This document shows, in pieces, positions 18,185 to 27,152 of a stretch of 64,000 nt of DNA. Every line of letters begins with the position of its first letter. Position 1 is the stretch's first letter. This DNA comes from Flavobacterium sp. Root186 (GTDB lineage: Bacteria > Bacteroidota > Bacteroidia > Flavobacteriales > Flavobacteriaceae): NCBI RefSeq assembly GCF_001428525.1, contig NZ_LMHW01000013.1, forward strand, positions 402,872-466,871, given 5' to 3'. The position numbers and the translations under genes were made by a program. The notes under the pieces are model-generated. The model was not told where the DNA came from. It did no database searches and saw only the letters and a list, made by a program, of their open reading frames with translations.

Positions 18185-18213
18185 GAAGTTGTATGTAAAC
18201 TTATTTTATTCAT
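18127..18213 (-). CDS. Possible 28-aa leader peptide of the arginine operon
   Basis: An ATG at 18213 lies almost at the predicted transcription start and opens a 28-codon frame (MNKISLHTTSLSRTNSPG...). It ends in TAG inside the last helix of the three-way junction. Its only two Arg codons are both CGG, normally an uncommon codon in AT-rich genomes. One lies in the loop of the TTTGTC/GACAAA stem and the other spans the GG junction between the two inner hairpins. A translation-coupled attenuation role is possible but unproven, since the peptide is short and not Arg-rich. Confidence 0.3.
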   Translation of the reverse strand: MNKISLHTTSLSRTNSPGTSPEVRILSL

Positions 18214-18218
18214 CGGTG

Positions 18219-18248
18219 CAAAAGTACATTATTTTTTTATTCACAAAA
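18219..18248 (-). promoter_or_regulatory. Promoter of the arginine operon
   Basis: On the minus strand, TTTTG (18244-18248) is followed after 17 bp by TACTTTTG (18219-18226). This matches the Bacteroidetes housekeeping consensus TTG-N17-23-TAnnTTTG. It predicts a start near 18213 and a leader of about 320 nt before the GNAT gene at 17890. Confidence 0.7.
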
Positions 18249-18360
18249 CAAAAAATCAAAATTCTAACATTTTTTTAATGAAAAGTTATTTTTAAAGATA
18301 CTAAGACTCTAAGGTGCTGAGGCTCTAAGTTTTTTTAATTTAAAACTTGAAACCAAAATA

Positions 18361-18390
18361 AAACCCGATAGTTATATAACTATCGGGTTT
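18361..18390 (-). terminator. Intrinsic terminator of the M1 peptidase gene
   Basis: AAACCCGATAGTTAT pairs with ATAACTATCGGGTTT, a 15-bp perfect inverted repeat with T-rich flanks on both strands. It lies 25 bp past the peptidase stop codon. It could also end transcription from the other direction. Confidence 0.85.
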
Positions 18391-18414
18391 TTAAATATTT
18401 TTATTTTTGAATTA

Positions 18415-20685
18415 TTACTTTTTCGTAAATGGAATTACTTGTCCATTTCCTGTAAGTATCATGTCAAAACCAGTTTTAGCTTCGTTAAATTTAAATTTTA
18501 ATCCTGCTCTTTTTGATTCAAATGTATCTTTTTCATTTGCTACAGGAGTTAAAGTAAATTTTGGATAGTTTGGAAGTTCAGCATTTAAAACGCTGTTTTT
18601 CTCTGATAATTCAATTGTTAAAGGTGACTTTGTAGTTACATAATTCCCTACAAAACCATCTAAAATAATATCCTTTTCAACTTTTCCCTTTCCCATTGTC
18701 CAAACGTTATTACTGTCGTTATAATCTGGAAAAGCGTGATCTGGATCTAGTGTAATACTTTCAATTTCTTCTGTTGAATTGTGTTTGAAAGACCAATCGT
18801 TATTGCGCTGCCAAATTTCTACAGGAAGTTTAACTCTTGTTACTTTTCCGCTTTTTGTTTTTACATCTAAAACAATTGGCATTGGCATTTTATCGAAGTT
18901 TTCAACATTGATTATTACACCTTTTGCCGGATCATTTTTCACATATTTAATCCAATTGATTCCCTGATCAAATCTCCAGTTGTTTACAAACCAACTTCTC
19001 CAGAACCAGCTTAAATCTTCACCGGCAACATTTTCTATTGTTCTAAAGAAATCATCCGGAGTTGGATGTTTGTAAGCCCAACGCTCTACATAAGTTCGCA
19101 GCGCTTTATCAAAACGCTCTTGGCCTAAAACCTGCTCTCTTAAAATAACTAATCCTGCACTTGGTTTTGAATAACATAAAACCCCAATATTAGCTTCCTT
19201 CATATTATCAGGAGAACTCATAATGGTTTCTAATTTTGGGTCTGTGTAATATTCTGCTTCTTCATGTAAATTAGATGCTGGCTGTTTGTACTCGCCATTA
19301 TTAAAATCATAAGAACTTACAGAATTAATAAAAGTATTAAAACCTTCATCCATCCAGGCAAAATAACGCTCGTTTGAACCAACGATCATTGGGAACCAAA
19401 TATGCCCGAATTCATGATCTGTAACTCCCCATAAATCATCTCCTTTAGATTTCCATCCACAGAAAACAATTCCAGGATATTCCATTCCACCCTCATTTCC
19501 TGCTACGTTTGTAGCCGCAGGATAAGGATATTCAAACCATCTTTTAGAATAATTTTCGATAGATGCTTTAGTATATTCCGTAGAACGTCCCCAAGCATCA
19601 TTTCCTGAACTTTCTACAGGATATGCTGATAATGCTAAAGATTTTTTCCCGCTTGGTAAGTTTATTTTTGCTCCATCTAAAATAAAGGCCGGAGATGATG
19701 CCCAAGAAAAATCACGTGCATTTTTAATTTTATAATGCCATGTTTTTTCTGCCGAAGCATTGCTGTTTGCTGTTGCCGCAACTTCATCTGCAGAGCGAAT
19801 TATAACGGTTTTATCACTTTGAGAAGCCTCTTTATATCTTTTCAATTGTTCTGCAGAAAAAACTTCTGCTCCGTTTATTAATTCTCCAGAACCTACAACG
19901 TAGTGGTTTGCAGGAACAGTAAGTTTTACATCAAAATCTCCATATTCTAAATAAAACTCAGAAGCTCCTAGATATGGTGCCGTATTCCAGCCTCTTACGT
20001 CATCGTAAACACACATACGCGGGTACCATTGAGCGATTGTAAATATTTTTCCGTTTTTAGTTTCTAAAACTCCCATTCTGTCTGAACCTTCAAATGGTGC
20101 AATGAATGAGAATTCGATTTTAATTTTTACAGAAGCTCCTTTTGCTGCTAATTCCTGTGGAAGAAAAATCTGCATTCTGGTATCTGTAACGATATATTTT
20201 GCTTCAATTTCTGTTTTGGCTTTCCCAACCGAAATTACTTTTACTGATTTAATTTTATTTCCTCCTTCAAAAACCTGGCCTTGAGCTCCGTTACGGCTTC
20301 CGGTTAAAGGCACAACAGCATTTCCTCTGGAATCTTCTTTGAATAAATTTTGATCTAAATTCAACCAAAGAAATCCAAGTTTGTCAGGACTATTATTTGT
20401 ATATGTAATTTCATCTGTACCTACGATTTCATTTGTAGTTCCGTTTAGCTTTGCCGTTATTTGATAATCTGCTCTGTTCTGCCAATATTCAACGCCCGGC
20501 TGACCGCTTGCTGTACGTGTAGAAGTACCGTTTTTAGTATAAAAATGTGGTGCAAATGCATCATGATAATTATAATTATTTACTGGATTTGCTGTCGTCG
20601 CCGGCGGAGTCTGCTGCGCCCAAACTGAAGAAATCCCAACAAATAAAGCCATGGTTAAAAAGGCTTTTGAAGATTGTTTTTTCAT
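18415..20685 (-). CDS. Secreted M1-family metallopeptidase
   Basis: This 756-aa zinc aminopeptidase-like enzyme has a signal peptide ([20 protein letters not shown]). A substrate-binding GGMEYPGIV (GAMEN equivalent) and the zinc site HEFGH...E ([12 protein letters not shown], then WMDEGF) follow near residues 425-460. It is probably exported to the periplasm or cell surface and trims peptides from N-termini. There is no T9SS C-terminal sorting domain. The ATG at 20685 puts the signal peptide at the N-terminus; an upstream in-frame start adds eight unlikely residues. It is monocistronic with a strong terminator. Confidence 0.92.
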   Translation of the reverse strand: MKKQSSKAFLTMALFVGISSVWAQQTPPATTANPVNNYNYHDAFAPHFYTKNGTSTRTASGQPGVEYWQNRADYQITAKLNGTTNEIVGTDEITYTNNSPDKLGFLWLNLDQNLFKEDSRGNAVVPLTGSRNGAQGQVFEGGNKIKSVKVISVGKAKTEIEAKYIVTDTRMQIFLPQELAAKGASVKIKIEFSFIAPFEGSDRMGVLETKNGKIFTIAQWYPRMCVYDDVRGWNTAPYLGASEFYLEYGDFDVKLTVPANHYVVGSGELINGAEVFSAEQLKRYKEASQSDKTVIIRSADEVAATANSNASAEKTWHYKIKNARDFSWASSPAFILDGAKINLPSGKKSLALSAYPVESSGNDAWGRSTEYTKASIENYSKRWFEYPYPAATNVAGNEGGMEYPGIVFCGWKSKGDDLWGVTDHEFGHIWFPMIVGSNERYFAWMDEGFNTFINSVSSYDFNNGEYKQPASNLHEEAEYYTDPKLETIMSSPDNMKEANIGVLCYSKPSAGLVILREQVLGQERFDKALRTYVERWAYKHPTPDDFFRTIENVAGEDLSWFWRSWFVNNWRFDQGINWIKYVKNDPAKGVIINVENFDKMPMPIVLDVKTKSGKVTRVKLPVEIWQRNNDWSFKHNSTEEIESITLDPDHAFPDYNDSNNVWTMGKGKVEKDIILDGFVGNYVTTKSPLTIELSEKNSVLNAELPNYPKFTLTPVANEKDTFESKRAGLKFKFNEAKTGFDMILTGNGQVIPFTKK

Positions 20686-20872
20686 ATTTTTTAGCTGTTT
20701 ATGTAGCAAATTAATGAAAAAAAAAGCTATTTATAGAGAAAAGCAAAAGGATAAATTTAATTTTAGCAAAATTTTATTAAAAAAATAAATCTAAGCATTT
20801 TCCTAAAAAAATAAAATTTATAAAATATATTTACATCAAGATTTAAGACTAATTCTTTTCAATTATAACATT

Positions 20873-21724
20873 TTGAGCACAACTATATCAAATTCAACAC
20901 TTAAAGCTTCGATTAAAAATGCCGGGGCAGAATTGTTCTCTTTAAAAGACAATCAAAATAAAGAATATATCTGGGAAGGAAATCCCGATTTTTGGGGTAA
21001 ACACTCTCCTATCCTTTTTCCAATTGTTGGTACCTTAAAAAACAATACTTACACCATTGAGAAAAAAGAATATCAATTGTCAAGACATGGTTTTGCAAGA
21101 GATATGCAATTTCAACTGATTGAAAAAACGGGCAATAGTGCTGTTTTTTCGTTAGAATCAAATGCCGAAACTTTAAAAAAATATCCATTTGAATTTGAAT
21201 TGCAGCTTATTTATACGTTAGAAAATACTACGTTAAATATAGAATATGTAGTTATAAATAAAAGTGAATCAAAAATGCCTTTTTCTATTGGTGCACATCC
21301 GGCAATTGCACTTCCTGAAAAGTTTGAAAATTATGCCTTTAAGTTTGAAAAAACGGAATCTTTGAAGTATAATCTTCTTGAAAATGATTTGATTTCGAAT
21401 AAAACCGAAACTTTAAAAACTATCGAAAATGTAGTGCCTTTAAATTATAAACTTTTCGAAAATGATGCTTTGGTTTTTAAAACATTAGAGTCTAATTCAC
21501 TTACCATTCTCGAAAATTCAAAGCCATATATACAGGTTGAATTTGAAGATTTCCCGAGTTTAGGAATCTGGACAAAAGATCAGGCTCCTTTTGTTTGTAT
21601 TGAACCTTGGTTTGGATATTCAGATACAGCGGATAATTCAGGCGATTTGTTTAAAAAAGAAGGGGTTTTGATTTTAGAAGCCGATCAGTCATTTCATTCA
21701 AAATTTAGTATTAAAATTTTATAA
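20873..21724 (+). CDS. Aldose 1-epimerase family protein (LacX-like)
   Basis: This 283-aa galactose-mutarotase-like protein of the LacX/YihR branch has SRHGFARDMQF (catalytic His region), FSIGAHPAIALP and EPWFGYSDT. It would interconvert sugar anomers in the cytosol, but the exact sugar is unknown. The frame begins with a TTG codon at 20873 (MSTTISNSTLKASI). No in-frame ATG lies close upstream, and the next Met would delete conserved sequence, so TTG is the likely start. The following acetyltransferase gene begins 6 bp downstream, so the two are co-transcribed. Confidence 0.85.
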   Translation: MSTTISNSTLKASIKNAGAELFSLKDNQNKEYIWEGNPDFWGKHSPILFPIVGTLKNNTYTIEKKEYQLSRHGFARDMQFQLIEKTGNSAVFSLESNAETLKKYPFEFELQLIYTLENTTLNIEYVVINKSESKMPFSIGAHPAIALPEKFENYAFKFEKTESLKYNLLENDLISNKTETLKTIENVVPLNYKLFENDALVFKTLESNSLTILENSKPYIQVEFEDFPSLGIWTKDQAPFVCIEPWFGYSDTADNSGDLFKKEGVLILEADQSFHSKFSIKIL

Positions 21725-21730
21725 TTTAAG

Positions 21731-22279
21731 ATGTTAGAATTCAACTTTCACCCATTTCCGACAATTGAAACGGAGCGTTTACTTTTAAGAAGAATTACGA
21801 ATGATGATGCAAATGAAATTTTTGAATTGCGTTCGAATCCTGAAACCATGAAATATATTCCGAGACCATTAGTTAAAAATAATGAAGATGCTTTGGAACA
21901 TATCGCTATGATTGAGGAAAAAATCGAAACCAATGTTGGAATTAATTGGGGAATAACACTAAAAGATAATTCTAAACTTTTAGGAATTATTGGTTATTAC
22001 AGAATGCAGCCTGAAAATCATCGTGCAGAAATTGGTTATATGTTATCTCCTGATTTTCACGGAAAAGGAATTATTCCTGAAGCTGTAAACCGATTAATAC
22101 AATATGGTTTTGAAGATTTAAAACTACATTCGATCGAAGCGGTAATTGATCCGGAAAACTATGCATCTGAAAAGGTATTACAAAAATGCGGATTTGTTAA
22201 GGAGGCACATTTAAAAGAAGCTGAACTTTATGAAGGCAAATTTCTTGATAAAGTAATTTATTCTTTGCTAAACAATTAA
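21731..22279 (+). CDS. RimJ/RimL-type GNAT N-acetyltransferase
   Basis: This 182-aa protein starts with the TERLLLRRITNDDANEIFELRSNPETMKYI pattern of the RimJ/RimL (Acetyltransf_3) family. It carries the acetyl-CoA loop LSPDFHGKGIIPEAVNRLIQY and a distal NYASEKVLQKCGF. It would acetylate an amino group on a protein or small molecule, with the target unknown. It lies 6 bp after the epimerase gene with no evident functional link. Confidence 0.88.
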   Translation: MLEFNFHPFPTIETERLLLRRITNDDANEIFELRSNPETMKYIPRPLVKNNEDALEHIAMIEEKIETNVGINWGITLKDNSKLLGIIGYYRMQPENHRAEIGYMLSPDFHGKGIIPEAVNRLIQYGFEDLKLHSIEAVIDPENYASEKVLQKCGFVKEAHLKEAELYEGKFLDKVIYSLLNN

Positions 22280-22406
22280 AGGTTTTTAGTCGTTTCTGAC
22301 AAAAAACAATTCTTGTTAAAAACAGTTATTCCTGCAATAGTAAATATCATATTGCGTTATATTTGTGGCCGAAAACAAATTACGTCCGCGATCACAAAAA
22401 AATACC

Positions 22407-22964
22407 ATGAAAAAATTATTCGCCATTATTGTTCTTTTTTTATCTATACAATTACAAAGTCAAACCTTTATAAAATTTAACGGAGCTACAGCTTTAGTGG
22501 GGATTCCAAATGTTGGTATCGAGACAAGTATTGGAGAAAAAACCACTTTTAGTTTTGATGTAATGGCTTCTTTCTGGAAATCGTTTAATGGGCATAATCC
22601 AATGGAATTTTACACTTTTACTCCAGAAGTTCGTTACCATTTTAAAGAAAAATATAACGGATTTTATGTTGGTGCTCATGCTGGTCCAGATTTTTATCAA
22701 TTACAAAAATGGAATTATTGGGACACTAATAAATACGAACACGGTTTTGGCTACCGTTTAGGAGTTACAGTAGGTTATAATATTAAATTAAACGATAAAT
22801 TTTTACTGGATATTTTTGCAGGAGGCGGATGGCATCAGGGTTTTTACCACGGATATTATAATGACGGAACGCCAGGAAGATATGAAAAAGCCCAACACTG
22901 GAATAAAAGCGGCGAATGGCTTCCGTATCGTGGTGGTATAATGCTTTCGTATAAACTGAACTAA
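22407..22964 (+). CDS. Outer-membrane beta-barrel protein (DUF3575-like)
   Basis: This 185-aa protein has a signal peptide (MKKLFAIIVLFLSIQLQSQ) and then alternating amphipathic beta strands rich in Tyr and Gly. Segments are NVGIETSIGEKTTFSFDVM, EVRYHFKEKYNGFYVGAHAG and LGVTVGYNIKLNDKFLLDIFAGGGWHQG. This pattern fits a small outer-membrane barrel of the DUF3575 kind. The ATG at 22407 is chosen because it begins the signal peptide. A TATATTTG box lies at 22358-22365, upstream. The function is unknown. Confidence 0.75.
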   Translation: MKKLFAIIVLFLSIQLQSQTFIKFNGATALVGIPNVGIETSIGEKTTFSFDVMASFWKSFNGHNPMEFYTFTPEVRYHFKEKYNGFYVGAHAGPDFYQLQKWNYWDTNKYEHGFGYRLGVTVGYNIKLNDKFLLDIFAGGGWHQGFYHGYYNDGTPGRYEKAQHWNKSGEWLPYRGGIMLSYKLN

Positions 22965-22966
22965 AA

Positions 22967-23191
22967 TCAGCTGAATTTAGAAAGCGATTTTACATATAAA
23001 TCTTCCACTTTTTTCCGCGCCCAATCGGTTTTTCTTAAAAAAGAAAGACTTGATTTCACACTCGGGTTTGACGTAAAACATTTTATAGGAATTAATTCTC
23101 CTAAAGTGTCAAAACCATAATGGTCAACTAAGGTTTCTACAATTTTTTGAAGTGTGATTCCGTGCAGCGGATCTTTAGATTTACTTTCCAT
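22967..23191 (-). CDS. VF530 family small DNA-binding protein
   Basis: This 74-aa protein has the family pattern [53 protein letters not shown], which covers its full length. VF530 proteins are small helical proteins described as DNA-binding, with unclear physiology. The ATG at 23191 (MESKSKDP) fits the family length. An upstream in-frame codon would add eight residues. It is convergent with the outer-membrane protein gene, with only 2 bp between stops. Confidence 0.88.
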   Translation of the reverse strand: MESKSKDPLHGITLQKIVETLVDHYGFDTLGELIPIKCFTSNPSVKSSLSFLRKTDWARKKVEDLYVKSLSKFS

Positions 23192-23213
23192 TTTATATAA
23201 TTTAAAATAATAC

Positions 23214-23243
23214 AAAAGACCGTTCTCAAAAAGAACGGTCTTT
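23214..23243 (-). terminator. Intrinsic terminator (bidirectional)
   Basis: AAAAGACCGTTCT (23214-23226) pairs with AGAACGGTCTTTT (23231-23243), a 13-bp stem with T runs on both strands. On the minus strand it ends the outer-membrane protein gene at 23286-23924. The VF530 gene begins just beyond it. Confidence 0.85.
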
Positions 23244-23285
23244 TTTGCAAAATTAACGAATTCACCTAATACAATTCGCTAAAAT

Positions 23286-23924
23286 TTAGAATATGAATTT
23301 AAATCCAAAAGAAAGCGGTGAAGTTAAATTTGGATTACTTCCTGCCAAAGCCGTGTTATAAAATGGATCTACATTTGCAACATGTGCCAATCCAAAATTT
23401 GTAACCGTCGTTTTTTCTCCATTTTTAGGCTCAATAGTCGTAGAAGTAAAATTAGCCAAATCGTAAGAGAACTCAACAGAGAAGTTTTTCGTTACAAAAT
23501 AATCAAAACCTCCTGATACTGATACTCCTACCTGATTAACTTTCAACTCACTTTCTTTTTCTTTTCCGGTAATAACTGGCAGAGCTGCTTGTCCGAAGAA
23601 GTATAAAGAGCCCGCTACATTCCAATATTTTCTTGCTAAAGGTTGAATTACAAATAAATCTGTTTTTGCAGCTGTTCCAGCATTAGAATCTGCTTTTATA
23701 TTAATAAATCCAATTCCTGCTCCAACGGCAACAGAAGGAGTAACAAATGTACCAACGACTGGAAGTACGGATAAACTCGTATTTTTCAAATCTGCCGTTT
23801 TTGTCTGCTGATAACCAAATTGCGAAGTTGCAAACCATGCTCCTTTTAATCCTTGAGCCGAATCCTGAGCTTTTACAGATAAGCCAATTAATGCAATACC
23901 AACTAATGTAAAAATCTTTTTCAT
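23286..23924 (-). CDS. Outer-membrane beta-barrel protein
   Basis: This 212-aa protein has a signal peptide (MKKIFTLVGIALIGLSVKA-QD). It ends in SPLSFGFKFIF, whose terminal aromatic residue is typical of outer-membrane barrels read by the BAM machine. Between lie Gly- and Val-rich beta strands such as VGVSVSGGFDYFVTKNFSVEFSYDL. It resembles the OmpW/porin-like proteins annotated widely in flavobacteria. The ligand is unknown. A TAAGTTTG box (23950-23957, minus strand) may be its -7 element. Confidence 0.78.
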   Translation of the reverse strand: MKKIFTLVGIALIGLSVKAQDSAQGLKGAWFATSQFGYQQTKTADLKNTSLSVLPVVGTFVTPSVAVGAGIGFINIKADSNAGTAAKTDLFVIQPLARKYWNVAGSLYFFGQAALPVITGKEKESELKVNQVGVSVSGGFDYFVTKNFSVEFSYDLANFTSTTIEPKNGEKTTVTNFGLAHVANVDPFYNTALAGSNPNLTSPLSFGFKFIF

Positions 23925-24048
23925 TTTAAGTTTATTTTAAATTACAGAACAAACTTATGAGTAAGCTTTTACGTCGAAGCTGATTAAAATCATAGATTAA
24001 AAGAAATCTTTAATTATATTTGACAGTATGAATGTCTTTCAATTTTCT

Positions 24049-24056
24049 TACTTTTG
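24049..24056 (+). promoter_or_regulatory. -7 box of smpB, near-leaderless start
   Basis: TACTTTTG matches TAnnTTTG and is followed by CCACC and the smpB ATG at 24062. Transcription would therefore start within a few bases of the start codon. A TTG lies 26 bp upstream, a longer spacing than usual. Confidence 0.5.
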
Positions 24057-24061
24057 CCACC

Positions 24062-24517
24062 ATGTTAAAATCAGTCAATATACTTAATAAGAGAGCTCGC
24101 TTTGATTACGAGATAATCGACACTTATACTGCCGGAATTGTTTTGGCGGGAACAGAAATCAAATCAATACGATTAGGAAAAGCTAATATTACAGAAAGCT
24201 TTTGCGAATTTAGCGGTTTGGAGCTTTTTGCTATCAATACTTATATAGAAGAATATTCTTTTGGAAATCAATTCAATCATAAATCACGTAGTGAGAGAAA
24301 ATTACTTTTGAATAAAAAGGAATTAAAAACGCTTCATAAAAACGTTCAGGCAAAAGGTCTTACTATAGTTCCGCTTAAATTATTTACAAATGAAAAAGGT
24401 CTTGCTAAACTGCAGATTGGTCTTTGTAAAGGAAAGAAAAACTACGACAAACGTGAATCTCTAAAAGAACAAGATACAAAACGCGACTTAGACAGAATTA
24501 AAAAAGCGTATAACTAA
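24062..24517 (+). CDS. smpB: SsrA-binding protein SmpB
   Basis: This 151-aa RNA-binding protein delivers tmRNA to stalled ribosomes in trans-translation. Signatures are [23 protein letters not shown], the conserved R/K-rich stretch [11 protein letters not shown], and a basic C-terminal tail ([24 protein letters not shown]) that enters the mRNA channel. The ATG at 24062 gives the family N-terminus; an in-frame ATG 30 bp upstream would precede the predicted transcription start. The tmRNA gene itself is not in this window. Confidence 0.96.
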   Translation: MLKSVNILNKRARFDYEIIDTYTAGIVLAGTEIKSIRLGKANITESFCEFSGLELFAINTYIEEYSFGNQFNHKSRSERKLLLNKKELKTLHKNVQAKGLTIVPLKLFTNEKGLAKLQIGLCKGKKNYDKRESLKEQDTKRDLDRIKKAYN

Positions 24518-24595
24518 AGCCTAATTTATTTAGCTAAACCTGTGTTTATCAAAATTTTATAGTTATTTTTACTACAAACAATATAACTGTAAAAT

Positions 24596-25237
24596 ATGAA
24601 AAAGTACTTAATTCTACTCATTGTAATTCTGTCACTTTCAGGTTGTGGCAGTAATACAACTATTGTAAATAGCTGGAGAGATCCAAAAATAACGGTTGCT
24701 CAGGAACACTTTAAAAAAGTCTTGGTTGTCGCTTTAGTTAAAGATGAAGCTTCAAGGAGAGTTGCAGAAAATCGAATTGCAGCAAGTAACCCGATTTTTA
24801 AAACTTCTTATCAATACTTAAACGAAACCACCAAAGAGCTTACAAAGGAACAAAAACTAAAAATTCTTCAGGACGAAAATTTTGACGGTGTTGTAACAAT
24901 GCGCTTAGTAAGTACCGAAAAAGAAACTACTTACGTGCCCGGAACTTATACCGGAATGTATTATGGCGGTTTTGACGGTTTATATTCTGGAGTTTACGGT
25001 TATGGTTTCGGAAATTGGTACGGAATGTATTCTCCTGCTTACTATGATCCTGGATATTATCAGGAAACAACATATTATATGGTCGAGACTAATATTTTTT
25101 CATTAAAAGAAAATAAATTAATCTGGACCGGAACAACAAAATCAGATTATGTTACAGACTTAGGCCAAACTGTAGATGCTATTATGCAGGCTGTGGTTAA
25201 AGAAATGAGAAAAGACGGTTCTTTACCTCCAAAATAA
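24596..25237 (+). CDS. Lipoprotein of unknown function
   Basis: This 213-aa protein has a lipobox (ILSLSGCGS) at residues 14-19, so it is a predicted lipoprotein. Its centre is a Gly/Tyr-rich, low-complexity segment (about 115-155: TGMYYGGFDGLYSGVYGYGFGN..). This is flanked by a nucleotide-free alpha/beta region resembling DUF4136-like lipoproteins. Conserved words are NSWRDP near the N-terminus and LIWTGTTKS near the end. The function is unknown. It has its own terminator. Confidence 0.7.
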   Translation: MKKYLILLIVILSLSGCGSNTTIVNSWRDPKITVAQEHFKKVLVVALVKDEASRRVAENRIAASNPIFKTSYQYLNETTKELTKEQKLKILQDENFDGVVTMRLVSTEKETTYVPGTYTGMYYGGFDGLYSGVYGYGFGNWYGMYSPAYYDPGYYQETTYYMVETNIFSLKENKLIWTGTTKSDYVTDLGQTVDAIMQAVVKEMRKDGSLPPK

Positions 25238-25243
25238 ACTCAA

Positions 25244-25276
25244 AAAAAAAGCAATACCTAAAATGTTGCTTTTTTT
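25244..25276 (+). terminator. Intrinsic terminator of lipoprotein gene
   Basis: AAAAAAAGCAA (25244-25254) pairs with TTGCTTTTTTT (25266-25276), the second arm itself being a T run. It lies 6 bp past the stop codon. Confidence 0.8.
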
Positions 25277-25325
25277 ACAATTAAAAAAATGACTAAATTT
25301 GTCAAGACTTTAATTTTCATCAATA

Positions 25326-26330
25326 ATGAAATCACTTTTAAAAAATGCCAGAGAACAAAAGGGATTAAAAACCCGTGAAGTCGCACAACTTTCAGGAATC
25401 GATCAGGCATTAATAAGTAAATTCGAATCTGGAACAAGAAAACCAACCAAAGATCAGATTTCAAAATTGGCGCAGCTTTTAGAAATTGATTATGAAACTT
25501 TAATGATTGCCTGGCTTAAAGAAAAAATTCTTTATGAAATTGGTGATGAAGAATTTGCTTTGAAAGCACTTCTTTTGGCTGAACAAGAAATTCAAAACAA
25601 TAAAAAAGAAATCAATTCCATAATAATATCATCTGTTCAATCTATTTTAGATGAAATTGAAATATTAAAAAACAAAATACAATCCTTTAATCATTTTGAA
25701 TTACGTCAAATTTCAAAAACTTTAGAATTAGAATTTATCTTTAAAAGCATTCGTTTAAACGGAAATTTTTTAACATTAGAAGAAACTAAATCGATTATAA
25801 ATGATGGGTTGACCATTCAAGACAAAAGCGTGCAAAATCATCTCGAAGCTATTAATTTTCAGGAAGCAGCATTATATATTAAAGATTTATGTCAAAAGAA
25901 AACATTTTTAAATGAAAAAGATTTTCTGTCTATTCATAATTTAATCTTTAGAGGAATTGAATCTGAAAATTTAGGAAAGTATAAAAATAATTCTTTGATT
26001 TTACGTGAAATGAATTTATTTTTTAATTGGTATGAATCACAAAAAAACAATCTTCATCCCATAATTCTTGCATCTGAAGCTCATCTAAAAATACTTGAAA
26101 TCAATCCTTTTGCAAGTGGAAATCTTCAAATGGCAAATTTGCTATTAAATTGGATTTTACTTCAGCATAATTACGTGTATGCTGCGATTGAAGAAAATGA
26201 AAATAATCAAAATGAATATTCATCTATTTTGGAAGAAAGCCAAATCAAAAATGACAAATCGATTTTTATCAATTATATTTTGAAGATTGAAAAGAAAAAT
26301 TTAAATCGAGCTATTCAATTAATTACTTAA
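25326..26330 (+). CDS. XRE-type HTH protein with degenerate Fic domain
   Basis: In this 334-aa protein, residues 1-65 form an XRE helix-turn-helix (LKTREVAQLSGIDQALISKFESGTRKPT). Residues about 130-320 have the Fic fold. The Fic catalytic motif HPFxxGNGR reads NPFASGNLQM, so the catalytic His, the second Gly and the Arg are lost. The usual inhibitory-helix Glu is also replaced in the RLNGNFLT segment. It therefore probably does not AMPylate and may act as a DNA-binding regulator with a Fic-derived sensor; this is inferred. No toxin or antitoxin partner is adjacent. Confidence 0.75.
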   Translation: MKSLLKNAREQKGLKTREVAQLSGIDQALISKFESGTRKPTKDQISKLAQLLEIDYETLMIAWLKEKILYEIGDEEFALKALLLAEQEIQNNKKEINSIIISSVQSILDEIEILKNKIQSFNHFELRQISKTLELEFIFKSIRLNGNFLTLEETKSIINDGLTIQDKSVQNHLEAINFQEAALYIKDLCQKKTFLNEKDFLSIHNLIFRGIESENLGKYKNNSLILREMNLFFNWYESQKNNLHPIILASEAHLKILEINPFASGNLQMANLLLNWILLQHNYVYAAIEENENNQNEYSSILEESQIKNDKSIFINYILKIEKKNLNRAIQLIT

Positions 26331-26331
26331 T

Positions 26332-26361
26332 AATAAAGCCCAGCTAAAACTGGGCTTTATT
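26332..26361 (+). terminator. Bidirectional intrinsic terminator
   Basis: AATAAAGCCCAG (26332-26343) pairs with CTGGGCTTTATT (26350-26361), with T-rich sequence on both sides. It separates the convergent XRE-Fic and pcm genes. Confidence 0.85.
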
Positions 26362-26366
26362 TTTTA

Positions 26367-27008
26367 TTAATTTTTATCTTCTAACAAAGGAACAAATCTA
26401 AATTCTCCAAATTCGTGTTTTTCAAATTGAGTTTCATTCTTTCTGATTAATAAGGTCATAATCTGAACGTCTTCTCCAAGCGGAATAACCAGCCTTCCTC
26501 CTATTTTTAATTGTGCCATTAATGGCTGCGGAATAAATGGCGCACCAGCCGTGACTATAATACTGTCAAACGGAGCATAATGCGGTAACCCTTTATAACC
26601 ATCACCAAAAGAAACATGCTTAGGGCGAATGTTTAGCTTGGGAAATAAAATTGAAGTCTGTTTAAACAACTCGTTTTGTCTTTCAATAGTATACACTTTT
26701 GCGCCCAAAGCAAATAAAACTGCTGTTTGGTAACCTGAACCGGTTCCAATTTCCAAAATTTTGTGATCTCTTTTTACTTCTAACAACTGCGATTGAAACG
26801 CCACAGTGTATGGCTGCGAAATAGTCTGCCCTGCACCAATAGGAAATGCTTTGTCCTGATAGGCGAAATCCTCAAAACTTGAATTCAAAAAAAGATGTCT
26901 TGGGATTTTTTTTATCGCATCCAGAACTGCTCTGTCAGTAATCCCTTTTTGTTCTAAAGCGCTTACTAATTGATTACGAAGTCCTTGATGTTTGGCAGTG
27001 TCTTTCAA
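26367..27008 (-). CDS. pcm: Protein-L-isoaspartate O-methyltransferase
   Basis: This 213-aa cytosolic SAM-dependent enzyme methylates isoaspartyl residues so that damaged proteins can be repaired. Signatures are IPRHLF, GQTISQPYTVA, the SAM loop ILEIGTGSGYQTAVL, and the distal IIVTAGAPFIPQPLMAQLKIGGRLVIPLG. The length matches the family. It is monocistronic and convergent with the XRE-Fic gene. Confidence 0.95.
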   Translation of the reverse strand: MKDTAKHQGLRNQLVSALEQKGITDRAVLDAIKKIPRHLFLNSSFEDFAYQDKAFPIGAGQTISQPYTVAFQSQLLEVKRDHKILEIGTGSGYQTAVLFALGAKVYTIERQNELFKQTSILFPKLNIRPKHVSFGDGYKGLPHYAPFDSIIVTAGAPFIPQPLMAQLKIGGRLVIPLGEDVQIMTLLIRKNETQFEKHEFGEFRFVPLLEDKN

Positions 27009-27152
27009 AATTGGTAGGTTTTATTTTCGCAAAAGTAAAGAATCTAAAAAGGAAATCAAATATTGATTTTTAATTATTAAATCGCTAAATCTTTATTGCA
27101 TTCATTTTTACATTCAACAAATAAATTATATTTTTGTTTAAAATACATTCTC

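Noticed and set aside
18086..18295. Plus-strand open frame of 69 codons across the arginine-operon leader
   Set aside because: It is antisense to the structured leader, its second half is low-complexity AT-rich, and its first half is explained by the helices of the three-way junction. No promoter or partner gene supports it.
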